From contig NW_026251830.1 of assembly GCF_025024155.1 (NCBI RefSeq), forward strand, positions 1 to 64,000: DNA of 64,000 nt, given 5' to 3'. Under the pieces are notes generated by a model that saw nothing but the letters and a program-made list of their open reading frames with translations, ran no database searches and had not been told where the DNA came from. Source of the DNA: Gamsiella multidivaricata. Taxonomy: Eukaryota > Mortierellomycota > Mortierellomycetes > Mortierellales > Mortierellaceae. Positions 11,948 through 23,661 of this stretch are shown here, piece after piece. Made by a program: the position numbers and the translations under genes. Every line of letters starts with the position of its first letter. The first letter of the stretch is position 1.

Positions 11948-12613
11948 ATGTCGATCATCCTCCCCCATAACCCACTCGAGCTGCGCAACCCGTACTCTGT
12001 CCTCCTCGAACCAGAGCAGCAAGACTCAACCACCGACATCTGCCATGTCTACACCGCCTCAAAGGCCCTTCTCATTCGGGCCATGAGCGACGACGATTTC
12101 GACCGACTCAGTGTCTCCTCTTGGTCCGTCGTCAACTCGACCTACGCCTCCGATGACGACGACGACGACATGGTCAATGATGAGATCTACATCGACGTCT
12201 CTGCTAGCCACCTCGCCCCCCTCACAGTCTCGGCCCTCAGCGACGGATTCACAAACATTTCCAAGACCATGACGGCAGCGAGCATCAACAGCTCCATCGC
12301 GGTATCTGCACGGCCAGATACCTGGGTTGTCAAAGTCTCGAAGAAACAGCGTCAAGGTCCCTCTTCACAGCATCGGAGACCCAAGACTTCGACTGCAACT
12401 GCGCCTTCGCTTTATGATGTGGTCGAGGGCGGATCCGAGGAAGAAAAGAGCGATGAGGAAGAGGTGTATATGGATATGACGGAACATGAGCTGTCAAAGT
12501 CGGCAAAGGCGGTCAATTTGAAGAACGTGAGACTGGCGACGGCACACGATCGCGAGTTGTGCAAGGCTCTTCGGTTGACCAGCCTCCCCAAGCGTCCAAG
12601 GCGGAAGAACTAG
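11948..12613 (+). CDS. Unknown acidic protein, about 221 aa
   Basis: Intron-less frame with no domain I recognise. I chose the ATG at 11948 (MSIILPHNPLELRNPYSVLL) because it follows a long C/A-rich leader typical of this genome; an in-frame ATG at 11804 would add 48 residues of unremarkable sequence. Features seen are an acidic patch with six consecutive Asp, an aromatic motif SSWSVV preceded by DDDFDRLS, a Ser/Thr-rich centre, a second acidic block (EEEKSDEEEVYMDM) and a basic end (LPKRPRRKN) that could act as a nuclear signal. The W-x-x-V motif with acidic residues upstream resembles an Atg8-interacting motif, but that is only a pattern match. Composition suggests a largely disordered protein. 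Confidence 0.65.
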   Translation: MSIILPHNPLELRNPYSVLLEPEQQDSTTDICHVYTASKALLIRAMSDDDFDRLSVSSWSVVNSTYASDDDDDDMVNDEIYIDVSASHLAPLTVSALSDGFTNISKTMTAASINSSIAVSARPDTWVVKVSKKQRQGPSSQHRRPKTSTATAPSLYDVVEGGSEEEKSDEEEVYMDMTEHELSKSAKAVNLKNVRLATAHDRELCKALRLTSLPKRPRRKN

Positions 12614-12745
12614 GGACGACTGGTTGTTAACCTAGGCTTTTTCCTCCATGCCTTGTATATGTATTGTACTTACCACTCATAATAATAATAACAAAAGAAT
12701 GCGCGCTATGTTATGTATTGTATCAATCTTATCTACTATTGTCAT

Positions 12746-13414
12746 TCATGAATGTCCTTTGGAGACAACACTGTACGTGGATTGATCTCTATGAACCGCA
12801 TAACAACAAACAATGCGATGCTGCTGCAACTTTGGGATAAACGCCGTTGTGGCCTCGACCTCACATCGCATCCCCGTCGCCTCCATGATCTTTCGACTTG
12901 ACCGGTTCTCGACATAGGCCTCCGCACGCACGATATCGCATCCAAACTCCTTGAACAAGATCTCGTGGGTCACGAACTTTGCAGAACGAACTGCGTATCC
13001 TTTGCCGACATACTCGGGACTGACCCAGTACCCGATCTCGGCGACCTTGAGTTCTCGACCGGTTTCGGGGTGGACTTCTTGGGGGTCCGGAAGGATATAG
13101 GCGTGGACCCAGCCTATGAGAGGTCCATCAGGAGAGGTGCGCATGGCCCAATGGGTGTTGTAGCCACGTTGGGTGGTATAGTCAACGGCGCGGGAGATGC
13201 GGGCGTGGGCATGGGATTCGAGGTAGGGATATTGGAAGGTAGCAGTGCCATTGTAGATATCTTTATTGATGTTGAGAACCCTGACCATCTCGGGAATGTC
13301 GCTGAGATCGACGGCGGAGAGGTAGTGAGGCGGATCCTCTGAGACTAGGTACGGTCCCATGGCTGTTGCTGTCTCGCGATCAAATTTGTGTTCTTTTTCC
13401 TGCTCCGTGGACAT
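12746..13414 (-). CDS. GNAT-family N-acetyltransferase (RimJ/RimL-like)
   Basis: About 222 aa, a single Acetyltransf_3-type domain transferring acetyl from acetyl-CoA to an amine; the substrate is unknown. The N-terminal strand-helix part reads DLSDIPEMVRVLNINKDIYN. The core shows AMRTSPDGPLIGWVHAYI and then VAEIGYWVSPEYVGKGYAVR, which is the acetyl-CoA pyrophosphate loop (Q/R-x-x-G-x-G/A type, here YVGKGYA). The end has VRAEAYVENRSSRKIMEATG, the typical final helix of small-molecule and ribosomal-protein acetyltransferases. I chose the ATG at 13414 (MSTEQEKEHKFD). An in-frame ATG at 13579 would add 55 mostly hydrophobic residues that do not look like a real targeting peptide, though this is not excluded. 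Convergent with the preceding gene, with about 130 bp between them. Confidence 0.88.
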   Translation of the reverse strand: MSTEQEKEHKFDRETATAMGPYLVSEDPPHYLSAVDLSDIPEMVRVLNINKDIYNGTATFQYPYLESHAHARISRAVDYTTQRGYNTHWAMRTSPDGPLIGWVHAYILPDPQEVHPETGRELKVAEIGYWVSPEYVGKGYAVRSAKFVTHEILFKEFGCDIVRAEAYVENRSSRKIMEATGMRCEVEATTAFIPKLQQHRIVCCYAVHRDQSTYSVVSKGHS

Positions 13415-14320
13415 TGGTGACGAAGGAGGAAGGGTGTTATAGAGATAAGAAGAAGAGGGAAGAACTCTTATTGCAGAAGTATTTATGGGAGTCCTATCCA
13501 GGTAAACAAAGGTGAGAAAAAGTGAGATTAGCACAAGAGAGGGATTTGCATGCAAATGAGTACAGATGAATGGATACATGGTGACACACCTTCTGGAGAG
13601 CGGCGTACAATCTCATTGTCCCTGTTCACATGGGGAGGAAGAGAGAGTACAGGACGTCGATCGATGAACGGCCACCCGTAGATGATGTCCATCCTACCCG
13701 TGCATCTGCGCAACGCATCCTCTGCATCCAAGGACTAATGGAAACGTGGATGCAGGATATGATATGCTGAATTAAGCAGCCATGCACCACACATAAATTA
13801 TTCTTGCTGTGATCCATCTCTCACTCCCACACTGCAGACATTCATACAAAAGACTCTTTCGTTTTGTTTCGTCCACGAAAAGAAAGGGAGCGTGGTTTGA
13901 CCATTGTCCCCCTCTTTTGCCCCACGCAGATCCGCTGCAGCACTTCATGTTTTCATTTTCATCCTTTTCGGATCTCTGGTCCCGTGTGTGTTGGAATTTC
14001 GAACAGAACAAAGACAGAAAAAATGAAAAAGAGAAAGGGAGGAGAAAAGAGGTGAGGAGGACAGCTTGCAGACCAGGTTTCTAAGGAGGAAAAAATACTG
14101 TTAAACGTCTCATTATGTATGACATTAACGGCAGTGTCTCTCCCTCCGTCCGATCCACTTTCATTCTCTTGACTCCTCTTCTTCTATTTTCTCCTCCTCC
14201 TTTTAATCTACCACTCACGCCCAGGCTAAGCAAATATCCCAGCAGAAATAAACTACCCTCAACAGTCCATCCTTCACACACACCCTTCCCTCCTTCCACC
14301 CTTCCCTTCCCTTCGCAGCA
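13415..14320. other. Divergent intergenic region between acetyltransferase and protease genes
   Basis: No supportable gene. The last 200 bases before 14321 are strongly pyrimidine-rich (CT leader), as is common upstream of highly expressed fungal genes. Other frames here are shadows. Confidence 0.45.
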
Positions 14321-16189
14321 ATGAAAGTCGCCTGCCTCTTGCCACTCCCCCTCCTGCTCGTCCCCTTTACCCATGCAGCCGACTACCTCGTCCGCTTCAA
14401 GGAAGGCCCCATCTCCACCACCACTACCAGTTCCCCCGAAGGTGTCTCTCGGATCCAATCCATCCATTCTCAGGATAATAGTGCGCACCCAAAATTCGAT
14501 TACGATGCCAAGGAGCTCTCGCTTACGGTCCTGTCGCTCTCCCAGGCCAAGGCCCTAGCGGAACCACATCACAAAGCCCACCATGGCAAATCCAAGGCCC
14601 AGGTTGAGACCTCTGAGACCAAAAGCGAAGAAGGAGCGCAACAGCAGCAGCAGCAAGGAGCTAAGATGGAGATCAAGTCAAAGGGACGTTGGTTCACGTT
14701 TGACGACTCTCAGTTCCATGTGTGGCATGGAGATTTTTCGGAGGAGGAGGCTGAGTTGTTGGTGGATGATGTCGGTGTGGAGTTAATGGAGAAGGATATC
14801 GAGATCCGGTTCGCGGAGCTCGAGAGGTATGCAAATGTGACAGCCAGAACCTTGACACTCGAACAGGCATTTGAGCAGCTGGGCCCACAGGAGATCGGAC
14901 TCAAGACTGGGAGTAAGATCAAGAGGAAGGAGCTTGTGGAGGATGAGGTCAGTATCCCGCACTCAACGGACGATGAACAGGACGAGAGCGAGGACGAGGG
15001 CGGGCAGGGCAAGGATGGTACGCCGCCCCATGAGAGTGGCAAGAAGACTCATGAGGCCAAGGAGTATGTGTCCCCGGTGACGGCAAGCGATCTTCCGGGA
15101 CCGAGCGGTGCGTACATGATCCAGCAGCACGCACCCAGCTGGGTAAGTTTCATTGGTGGCCCCATCGCAGGCTGTGTGTTAGAATTGTGCGAAAAACTGG
15201 CACTGAGACAAAAAAAAAAAAAAGAGCTGGTTCAGTATATATCATATCACCTTACCAACCTTCCCCACCTTCATTCTTCACAGGGCCTGTCTAGGGTCTC
15301 GCAGCGCAAACTGCCGCTAGTCACTGACTACAACTACCCGACCTCAGCGGGCACGGGCGTGGATGTCTACGTGATCGACACGGGCATCAACATCAACCAC
15401 GTTGATTTCGAGGGCCGTGCGCGCTGGGGCACGAACACCGTCCCGGGGGCGCCCAACACCGACGACAACGGCCACGGCACCTTCGTCGCAGGCGTGATCG
15501 GTTCCCGAACCTTCGGCGTCGCCAAGAAGGTGAACCTCATCGCCGTCAAGGGTCTCAACCGTGAGGGCACCAGCACCCTCTCCCAGATCCTCGCGGCACT
15601 GGACTGGGTCATCAAACAGAACGCCCAATCCCCAAACCATCGAAACGTCGTCAACCTCTCCCTTGGAGCAGGTTATTCCAAGGTCTTGAACTCTGCCGTC
15701 GATACCTTGGTCCAGTCCGGGATGTTTATTATCGCGGCCGCCGGGAACGGGAATGAGAAGAACATAGGCCAGAACGCATGCAATTATTCTCCGGCCTCGA
15801 CTCCGACGGCCTTCACGGTCGGGTCGACGAATATTAATGACCAGATGTCGTCATTTTCGAATTACGGATCCTGCGTGAATATCTACGCGCCCGGTGAGCG
15901 TGTTCGATCGACCTGGATCGGACCCACGAACAGAGAAGTCTATACCGATAGCGGCACCTCCTTCTCAGCCCCAAACGTCGCGGGCATTGCGGCGTTGATC
16001 ATGGCCGCCGAGCGTGGCGATCGTGCCGATGGCTCGTGGTCACCCAGAAATATTGGGAACAAGATCTTGCAGCTCGGTACCAGGAATGTCGTCAGGAATT
16101 TTAAGGGCCCTTCGAGCACGAACCTCCTGGCCTTCAATGGTGCCGGTGTCATCGGCCTTGGCAATAGTAGTAATAATAATAATAATAGC

Positions 16190-16249
<60 letters not shown>

Positions 16250-16528
16250 GACAGCAGCAGCAGCAGCAACAACAACAATGACAACAATAGCAACAGCAAT
16301 AATAATAACAACAACAATGGCTCAAATGGTGGAGACGATGGAGACGGCGAAAACAACAACAATGGTAACGATGGTACCAACGACAACTTGACTCACCCGG
16401 GTCAGGTCAATGGCTCGCCTTCTATCAGTAGCTTCTCCAACCATGGACCCAGTCTGAATGTTGTCCAGGTCTTGACCGTACTCTCGACCGTCGGTGCCAC
16501 CATCGCCGTTTTTTTCTCTTCATTCTAG
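14321..16528 (+). CDS. Secreted subtilisin-like serine protease (S8) with poly-Asn stalk and probable GPI tail
   Basis: About 688 aa after removal of one intron at 15143-15283 (141 nt, GTAAGT...CAG). The intron length is a multiple of three without stops, so the unspliced frame stays open. A signal peptide is visible (KVACLLPLPLLLVPFTHAA). The long propeptide region holds an I9-like start (ADYLVRFKEGPI) and an acidic/His-rich insert. The peptidase domain has the full triad: Asp in YVIDTGININ, His in DDNGHGTFVAGV, Ser in SGTSFSAPNVAG, plus the oxyanion Asn in IIAAAGNGNE. It is of the proteinase K/cerevisin type. A stretch of about 50 Asn/Ser/Asp residues follows the catalytic domain. The protein ends in a hydrophobic segment (VLTVLSTVGATIAVFFSSF) that fits a GPI-attachment signal or a tail anchor. 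Inference: a wall- or membrane-tethered extracellular protease. Confidence 0.92.
16163..16320 (+). repeat. AAC/AAT trinucleotide repeat coding for poly-Asn
   Basis: Imperfect AAC-type microsatellite inside the protease gene, interrupted by AGC and GAC codons, encoding the Asn/Ser/Asp stalk. Its length is likely variable between strains. Confidence 0.9.
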
Positions 16529-16798
16529 GAAACAAAAAACTTGACAGATGAGTGACTAGAAACCAGCCGTAGTTTGTAGTCTATGTACATAATATTTGAC
16601 TTTCTAACTAGTTGTATTTAAAATCGAACTAAAGCATCATATCACATTGTCCGCGATTGTTGTCTATATTATATAGTATATATATTTCCAATGCACTGTT
16701 GGAGATTCTCTTAAGATGGCAGATGTGGTCGGATGTATGTATAGAAGGTGAGTGAGGATGAGTGAGGGCGGTGGAGCATGGTGATCTGTATGCAGCAA

Positions 16799-18936
16799 CT
16801 ACAGCAACATATCCCCGATGCGCATGCCGCAAATTTCGATCGGCGAGGCGGCCTTTTCGATCACCTCGAAACGAAGAAACTGGATCCCCCGCGTATCTAG
16901 CTGGAGTCCGACCTTCTTTCCCTCATCCGCGCAATTTACATCCGTAAACCGTACCGAACCCTGTGTCCGTTCCGCCTCTCCTGAACATGTCATCTAAGAT
17001 AGTACAGCATTCACAAACGCGTCAAGTTCGCATTCAAAATCGAATCACATAAGCGAGAAAAGGGACAAAAAGCAACCACTTACCCATGCATCGCCATCGA
17101 CACTGGCCTTAATGACCACACTGTTTTGGAGAACCTGAAGTGTCGAGGCCAGGGTCGACCAGATTTCAATCGACTTGGTGTTCACGCCCAAGTCGAGGAC
17201 TGGAAGCACAAACTGTACGCCAAAGTAATTACTCTTGCCCAGGGCAAGGTAGCTGCGCCAGCAGGTCGAGAGATCCTGATCAACTGCGTAGTGATAGGTA
17301 TGCATGGCCACGAATTCGGCGCTTGGGTAGTCCAACGCTCTGAAGCGGGCCTCATGTGCGTGGATGTCCCGGCCGTAAGGATCTGCCGGCCATTTGACCG
17401 AGTCCGGTGCTGGGAACATGTCCACATCTGTCTGGAACAGGCACTTGTCGTTTGTACAGCTCGACCTGTATAAAATAATAAAAAATAACGATCCAAGAGT
17501 AATGATTAGATATTGAGTGCTCAATAGCTGCCTCCCCGACCGCGAGAGTAACAGTGCGAGAAAGAGGTCAAGGAGACTGACCTGGTGTGGCGATCCTTGA
17601 AGAGTGGTTTTTCTTCCTCTGCAGCAAAGTCAGCCTTGGCCCCGGCTCGGTGAGGCGATCCCTGTACCAATCCCAGTCCAGACAATACCGTGGTGATACG
17701 GACCATCGCATCCGTCTATTCCAAAAGGCCAGAAAAAAAAAATACCGATTTCAAAAAAAAGGTCAGTTAGTATAGCGTCCAAGCATTTGAGAGCAACAGA
17801 GGCTCGCTCGCGCTTCATACCATGTGCTCATAGACGACGCTCCATTGATCGATCCTGCCACTCCAGCTCGAACTCTGATCTAGTGGTGCAAGAGCATGAC
17901 TGAGAACGACGGGATACTGGTTCCTCCATAGCGAGAAGAACAGATCCGAGAGCTGAACACGCTCCTTCCACAGATTGCTTCCACCAAGTTGCATTAGAAA
18001 CTTGAAAATGGCCTTCTTAGGCATGAACGAGCCAGCGCCGAGCCAAGAGAATCCTGTGTGGAGATCAAACTGTGGGTTCTGGAACATCCAGGTCCGTTGC
18101 TGTGCGTACATGGCCGGGACGGTGCTGGTGACGAGACTCTCGGGTTGGTCCACAAAGACGGTGTAGAGCGAGTCGAGCGAGAGGTTGATCCAGTCGTCGT
18201 CCTGGAGATAGCAGTAGTCATACTTGGCGAGAGAGCAGGTCGTGTACTTTGAGAAGTCGTGGAGGTTCGCGACCGAGTTGAAGACGGTTACGGATGGCCA
18301 GACGTTCTTGGTCGTGTTGAGGTTGCTGTCGTGATCCGCAAAGTCGGCGGCATAGAGTTCGATCTCGGGGTTGTTGTTCCAGATAAGGATCTCTTGGATG
18401 AAGGGGTATCGTCGCAGGTGGGCGACGACCGCCTTCGTGCCCTCCTTGCGCTTCCAGGAGAGGATCACGGCCGTGACAGGAACGTACTTTGATGTCGAGG
18501 GTTGATCTGATGATGACAAGGAATTGAAGAGACTGGCTGGGTATGAGCTGATGCGGCCGGGTCCGACTTCTGAGAGATCTGTCCGGTAGTTGGCGCGCGA
18601 GTCCCACTCGAGCATCATCCGCTCCCGTTCCTGCTGGATCTTTCTCTCCTTCAATGACAGCCCTAGCATAGACGGATCTTCATTGTTGTTGCTGAAATTG
18701 CTGCCACTCCTGTTCCCGCTGGATGATTTTGAATCGGACGAGGACGAGAGCGAGTTGGCGACGACATAGAAGGCAACAATTGAGAGGAAGGCGAGGATGG
18801 CACGCGAGGGCGAGATCCGCCGGGTGAGGTTTCGGAGGTACGAGCGCAGTGTGCTTGTCCATTGTGCTATGGATCCGCTTGCTGGATGTCCGTGTCTGTG
18901 CAGAGGCAAGACCTCTGCTTGACCTACCGAGGACAT
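16799..18936 (-). CDS. Type II membrane glycosyltransferase-like protein with discoidin-like C-terminus
   Basis: About 608 aa from four exons: 18936-17821, 17715-17582, 17465-17084 and 16993-16799, all joins in frame. After a short cytosolic N-terminus there is one membrane segment (AILAFLSIVAFYVVANSL, about residues 50-68) and a Ser/Asn-rich stem. The lumenal part contains VPVTAVILSWKRKEGTKAVV, then IQEILIWNNNPEIEL, and later YCYLQDDDWIN. This is the pattern of a GT-A fold glycosyltransferase with a DDD/DxD metal site, comparable to GT64-like enzymes. The last third (DLSTCWRSYLALGKSNYFGV and later Cys-containing strands) resembles an F5/8-type C (discoidin/galactose-binding) domain. Donor and acceptor are unknown. 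I chose the ATG at 18936 (MSSVGQAEVLPLHRHG); an upstream in-frame ATG at 19146 would put an unlikely His/Ser-rich extension before it. Inference: a Golgi enzyme of cell-wall or protein glycosylation. Confidence 0.75.
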
Positions 18937-19680
18937 GGCTGTGTATTTGTCTTGATGCTGATGGAATGAAAGAAGGTGTCTAGATGCCTGGAGAGAGGGT
19001 GTCTTGATTGGCTGTAGAGAAGAAAGGTCAGAGGACGAGTGCGAAGGATGAAGATGGTGATGATGAGAAGGAGGGGAGAAGGAAGGGGAGAAGGTGTAGT
19101 AATAGACCAATTGACCAATAAGGATGGAGCACCAGGCAGGGACCAAGGAGCACGTTCCTGAGGTGTACTCCGCTGTCGGGGTAATATTCAGGCGAATGGA
19201 ATATTCGTCCCATTGTTATCAGGAAGACTTGTCCTATGAAGAAGTACGCTGACGGGATATCGATAACCATACGACAACCATGGAGTAGCCATCCTGGCTC
19301 CTTTGGATATTTTCTATACACTGCAAGCAGAAGAAACAAGGGTCGTGATTGGGCGGGCTGAGTGAAACCAACAAGGTCTTGTTGCTTATACTCTCTTCAC
19401 AAGTAGGAGCACCCACTCCCTATGGACAGCGGACCAAACTGAAGCTGCGACATAACGCATAGCTTACTCTTTGGTGGATTATCAATAGCAATTTTCCTAT
19501 CCATCTCGAATAGTGTTGACGATGGCATTCTCTTCACCATGGAATCTTACTACTGTGCAGGTAGGCAGTAAAAATGATAATTGCGAGGGGACATGGCATA
19601 GAATACATGGAAACGTGTTTATTAGATAATTTAGATAATGAATGAATGCATGGGTTAGATATGGATACTATAAAATATAA
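18937..19680. other. Intergenic, no gene seen
   Basis: About 740 bases between the start of the glycosyltransferase-like gene and the 3' end of homoaconitase. Short frames only; no repeat or RNA gene recognised. Confidence 0.45.
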
Positions 19681-22155
19681 TCAGCCCTGGCGGATACGCT
19701 CCTTAACCCAGCCTTCCAGACCACCGGCGACCCACAGCTCCTGGATACTCTTGCCCAAACCGCCAACCCTATACATGCGATCCTCCTTTCCCTCACGACT
19801 CACAACGACCTTGCCGCTCGCCAAAGACACAGTCGCCTTCCAGCCCGTGCGATCCGTCAACTGGTCCTTCCCACGCTCTTTGGCCAGGTCGTGGACCAAC
19901 TCTGGACTCTCCATCAGCAAGAGTCCATTGTTAATCGAGTTGCGCTTGAATGTCTCCGAGAACGATCCTGCGATCAACAGCTTGATGCCTGCAGACAGCA
20001 GTGCGGTCGCAGCCTGCTCACGACTTGATCCTGTGCCAAAGTTGAATCCTCCGATCAGGATGTCGCTGGGACGGACAATGCTAGCAAAGTTGGTGTCGTA
20101 GTTCTCCATCACGACCTTGCGCATGGTCTCAGGTCCGATGTCGTCCTGGTATGTGTACTTGCCGGGATAGATACCATCTGTGTTCAGGTTGTCGGCGGGG
20201 CAGAACAAGAGCTCGCCAGTCATCTGGGAAGGAAAGTTGGGGATTGTCTCGTCCGAGGCTGCATTATCGTCAGAGGACTGGGTCTGACCGCCCTGAGCCG
20301 TAGTGATGCTGGTAACAGGGGTCAGCACAGAGCCAAGGGTCATGGATCCAGGAGAGACAATCTTGCCCGAGATAGCTGAGGCAGCAACGACGGCTGGAGA
20401 AGCAAGGTAGGCGAGGGCCTTGGGAGAACCCATACGGCCCTTGAAGTTGCGGTTCGTGGCAGAAATACCAATCTCACCATCCTCCAATAGTCCTGTACCC
20501 AGACCTAATTCGCCAAAGCAAAGAAGTAGCAAGAGAAAGAGAGTCAGAGGGTGCTTCGATGCGACAAAATGGTGCTTGTTTAGCCAGAGAGACGACTCAT
20601 TCTCAACTCTTACCAACACATGGTCCACAGCCGGCGGGCAGGGGGGTGGCACCGGCGTCCATGAGAGCTTGCCAATCGCCGGTTTGCTCAACCTCGGCCT
20701 GAACTTCGCTACTGGCAGCAGCAACGTAGAATTGAACTCCGTCTGCAATCTTCTTTCCGCGCACGACAGCTGCAGCCTGGCGCAGGTCACTTGCGCGCGA
20801 GTTGACACAAGAGACCAGATAGGCCTTGTTGATCTTGACATCCTTTAGGTCCTGGACTGACTGCGCAACCTTGACAGAGTTGGGTCCAGAGATGTACGGG
20901 GAAACCGTGGCCAGATCGAGGGTCAGGTGCTTGTGATAGAATGCACCTTCGTCAGGGGCGACCTCATTCTTCAGAACCTGTTCGATCCTCTCCCCGTTGA
21001 CGCGAGGGTGAACAAACTCCTGGCCAACAGGGACCTTCTTCAGGTTCTTGTTCGTAAACCGTGTGCGCTCCAGAACCTTGATGCGCTTTTCATAATAGGC
21101 GCGGGTCTCCTCGTCGATGGGGAAGACACCTGCAAGAGCGCCCCATTCCGTGGTCATGTTGGCGATGGCGAGTCGGTCCTCGATTCCGAGGGATTTGACA
21201 CCTTCGCCTGTGAATTCGATGGCGGTGTTGAGGACCTCGTCCTTGTTGAAGACGGAGCAGAGGGTGATGATGACGTCCTTTCCGGTGACACCGGGGGCCA
21301 GCTTGTTCTTAAGCTCGACCTTGACAACTGGTGGGACTTGCCACCAGGTCTGGCCCGTGGCCCAGATCGCGGCTGCATCGGTTCTGACGATCGGTGTGCC
21401 GAGGGCTCCGATGCCGCCGTACATGTTGGAGTGGGAGTCCGAGGCAACGGTGAGAGTTCCTGGGAATGCGTAGCCCTCCTCGACCATGACCTGGTGTCCA
21501 ATGCCGCGGCCTGCAGGGTAAAAGTCGACCTTGTTCTCGTCTGCAAATGCCTCGATCGTGGCGTACTTTGTAAGGTTCTGTACTCATGCGAAAGTAATAA
21601 AGCGAGTTTAGTCATGATAATCTATAGATGTGGATCTCTTTGTGCGCATTAATGAGTTGGCGATCGTTTGCACCTTTTCGGTCTTGTTCTGGACATCATG
21701 ATCCAATGCAAAGACTGGTTGAGTGGGGTTCTTGAACTGTGCGGCACCGATGCTCTTGAATCTATTTGAGAGGCAATGTTTCCAGCAAAAGAGATCGAGC
21801 GAGTTAGCAATCGATTGATCGTAGATCTGTTTTCATCAAACAAATAGCTGTTGCGATGGCTTTCTTACTTGGAGATGACAGCACCGGTGTTGTCATGGGT
21901 GAGGACGTGTTCGGGACGGATGGTGACAAAGTCGCCACTCTTGACCGTGTGGTTTGGGGCGAGATCGACTGCATAACGCTGGGCAATCTTTTCGATCATG
22001 TTCTGGGGCAGGAAAGCGGTGGTTGTGGCGAGCATCCTCCTGTAGATCAGACTGTTGCTGTTGGTGTAGGTGTTGTAGAAGGAGGCTGTCCTTGAGCGGA
22101 TTCCTGGGGCTGAGGAGGAGCTCCTCAGGATATTGTGTGCGTTGATCCTCAGCAT
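19681..22155 (-). CDS. LYS4: Mitochondrial homoaconitase (alpha-aminoadipate lysine pathway)
   Basis: About 720 aa from four exons: 22155-21869, 21761-21674, 21577-20614 and 20504-19681. Introns of 96-109 nt join in frame. It catalyses homocitrate/homoaconitate to homoisocitrate conversion in fungal lysine synthesis. The N-terminus ([20 protein letters not shown]) is a typical mitochondrial presequence. Family motifs follow in order: [45 protein letters not shown], and the iron-sulfur cysteines in [11 protein letters not shown] and [10 protein letters not shown] (the third intron splits the latter). The swivel domain carries [18 protein letters not shown]. An Asp/Ser-rich linker ([16 protein letters not shown]) separates the core from the swivel domain. 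The length agrees with yeast Lys4 (about 690 aa), and the serine-loop sequence argues for homoaconitase rather than TCA aconitase. Confidence 0.93.
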
Positions 22156-22255
22156 AGTAACAAAGGCCGTCCTGAAGTTGAGATGGTGGGAAGCGAAGTG
22201 ATCGTCAGCGGCAGTTTAGGAAGAGAGCGGGGAAAGCGAAGGAAGAAGGGGATGT

Positions 22256-22306
22256 GAAGAAGAAAAAGAAGAAGAAAGAAGAAGAAAGAAGAAGAAAGAA
22301 GAAGAG
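22256..22306. repeat. GAA/GAAA purine-rich microsatellite
   Basis: Repeats of AAGAAG/AAGAAA about 100-150 bp upstream of the homoaconitase start, i.e. a CT-rich tract on the coding strand. Likely part of its promoter/leader. Confidence 0.7.
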
Positions 22307-23149
22307 GGAGTGGGTTGTTCGGACTAGAAAGACCCTTTATGGGAGTTCCTTGAGGTGATACTCCGAGATCGCATCTTGATACGATATCGCATAAAAAGAT
22401 CGCATGTGCCATTCCATATCATAAAACCCCATCTTATGTGACGACTTTTCTGTCTCTTTCTGGCCTTTGTTCTGGCAGGTAGCCTACCAGGCACTGCTGC
22501 ACCCAGTGCCGACCTAAGTGTCGACCTCAGTCCTCGCTCCAGTACGGCCCTTCCGGCCTGCGCTGTTCCTGTCATCGTATATACATATATACATATGTAT
22601 ATACTGTTCGCCAGGGGTTGAATGGGTTGGCTCCTGTGGTGTGCATTGGACTAGTCTATGTAGTAAGTGCTTGTGTTTATGTCCGAAGAAGGAGTGAAAG
22701 AGCGTCTTTTTCCACCACGTCGATCCTAGTCTTTGACTCCATCCCATTCCGTGTCCATCTCCATGTCAATGTATGGATATAGACCGTGTACCTCTGGATG
22801 TGTGTGGAGTACACAGAGGTAGACTATGCGTGTTGATGGTTTGGTGCAGCTGTTTGGATGAGAGCAATAAGAGTGGGTTCCAACTGAGTGGTTTCCCGAA
22901 AGAAAGAGATGCAATATATCTCTGGTTGCACAGACACCTTTTGTGCATCCTCTCATTCTTCATGTTTCTCCTCAACGGCGTGGCGCTGATAGCTCTTCCT
23001 TCATGAACCTACCCCTGGACGCACACCTCACACTCCCGTTTTCTATTTGGCACACCCTTATTCGTCTTGCTTCCTCCTTAGACAGCGAACTGACCCCATC
23101 CATCTCTTTACATTCACTCATCTCTCTTCATTCTCACTCCCATTCCCAT

Positions 23150-23186
<37 letters not shown>

Positions 23187-23661
23187 CTCACTCTCACTCT
23201 CTTTCAACGGAGGAACCGATTCAAGTCATGATCCTTTGAGTCCATCCCCCTTCGTCATTCTTCATTTCTTCATTTCTTCATTTCTTCATTCTCGCTTTGG
23301 CATACCACACTCACACTCCCGCTCTCTTCTCAACCCACTGCTCTTCACTCCCGAGAGACACAGCGAGCGCGAATTGTAACTGCACCCTTCCTCTCCCTCT
23401 ACTGTCCTTTCCCTTTACTGTCCTTTTCCCTCTCATACCCAACCACAGTCGACTTTGTTATCTCCACCATATCCCACCATTTCACTTCCTTCCTTTTTTC
23501 AGCAGACATCAGCATCTTCCTCCCGCTTCCTCACACACCCACCCCCTCCAACTCAACCGGACAGCCCCGACCGCTTGACACGATACATCACACTGCTGCA
23601 CCACTATCGCCCTTTCACGAACCCTTCCCCTCCCACACAAAGGATACTGACGCATCACACA
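22307..23661. other. Divergent intergenic region with CT/CA-rich leader
   Basis: Lies between homoaconitase (minus) and the next gene (plus). It has no supportable gene. It contains a palindromic TATACATATATACATATGTATA-like patch near 22580-22602 and the microsatellite at 23130-23206. The last 500 bases are strongly pyrimidine-rich and probably form the 5' leader of the following gene. Confidence 0.5.
23130..23206. repeat. CTCACT microsatellite
   Basis: Imperfect tandem array of CTCACT/CCCATT hexamers in the leader region of the gene starting at 23662. Confidence 0.85.
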
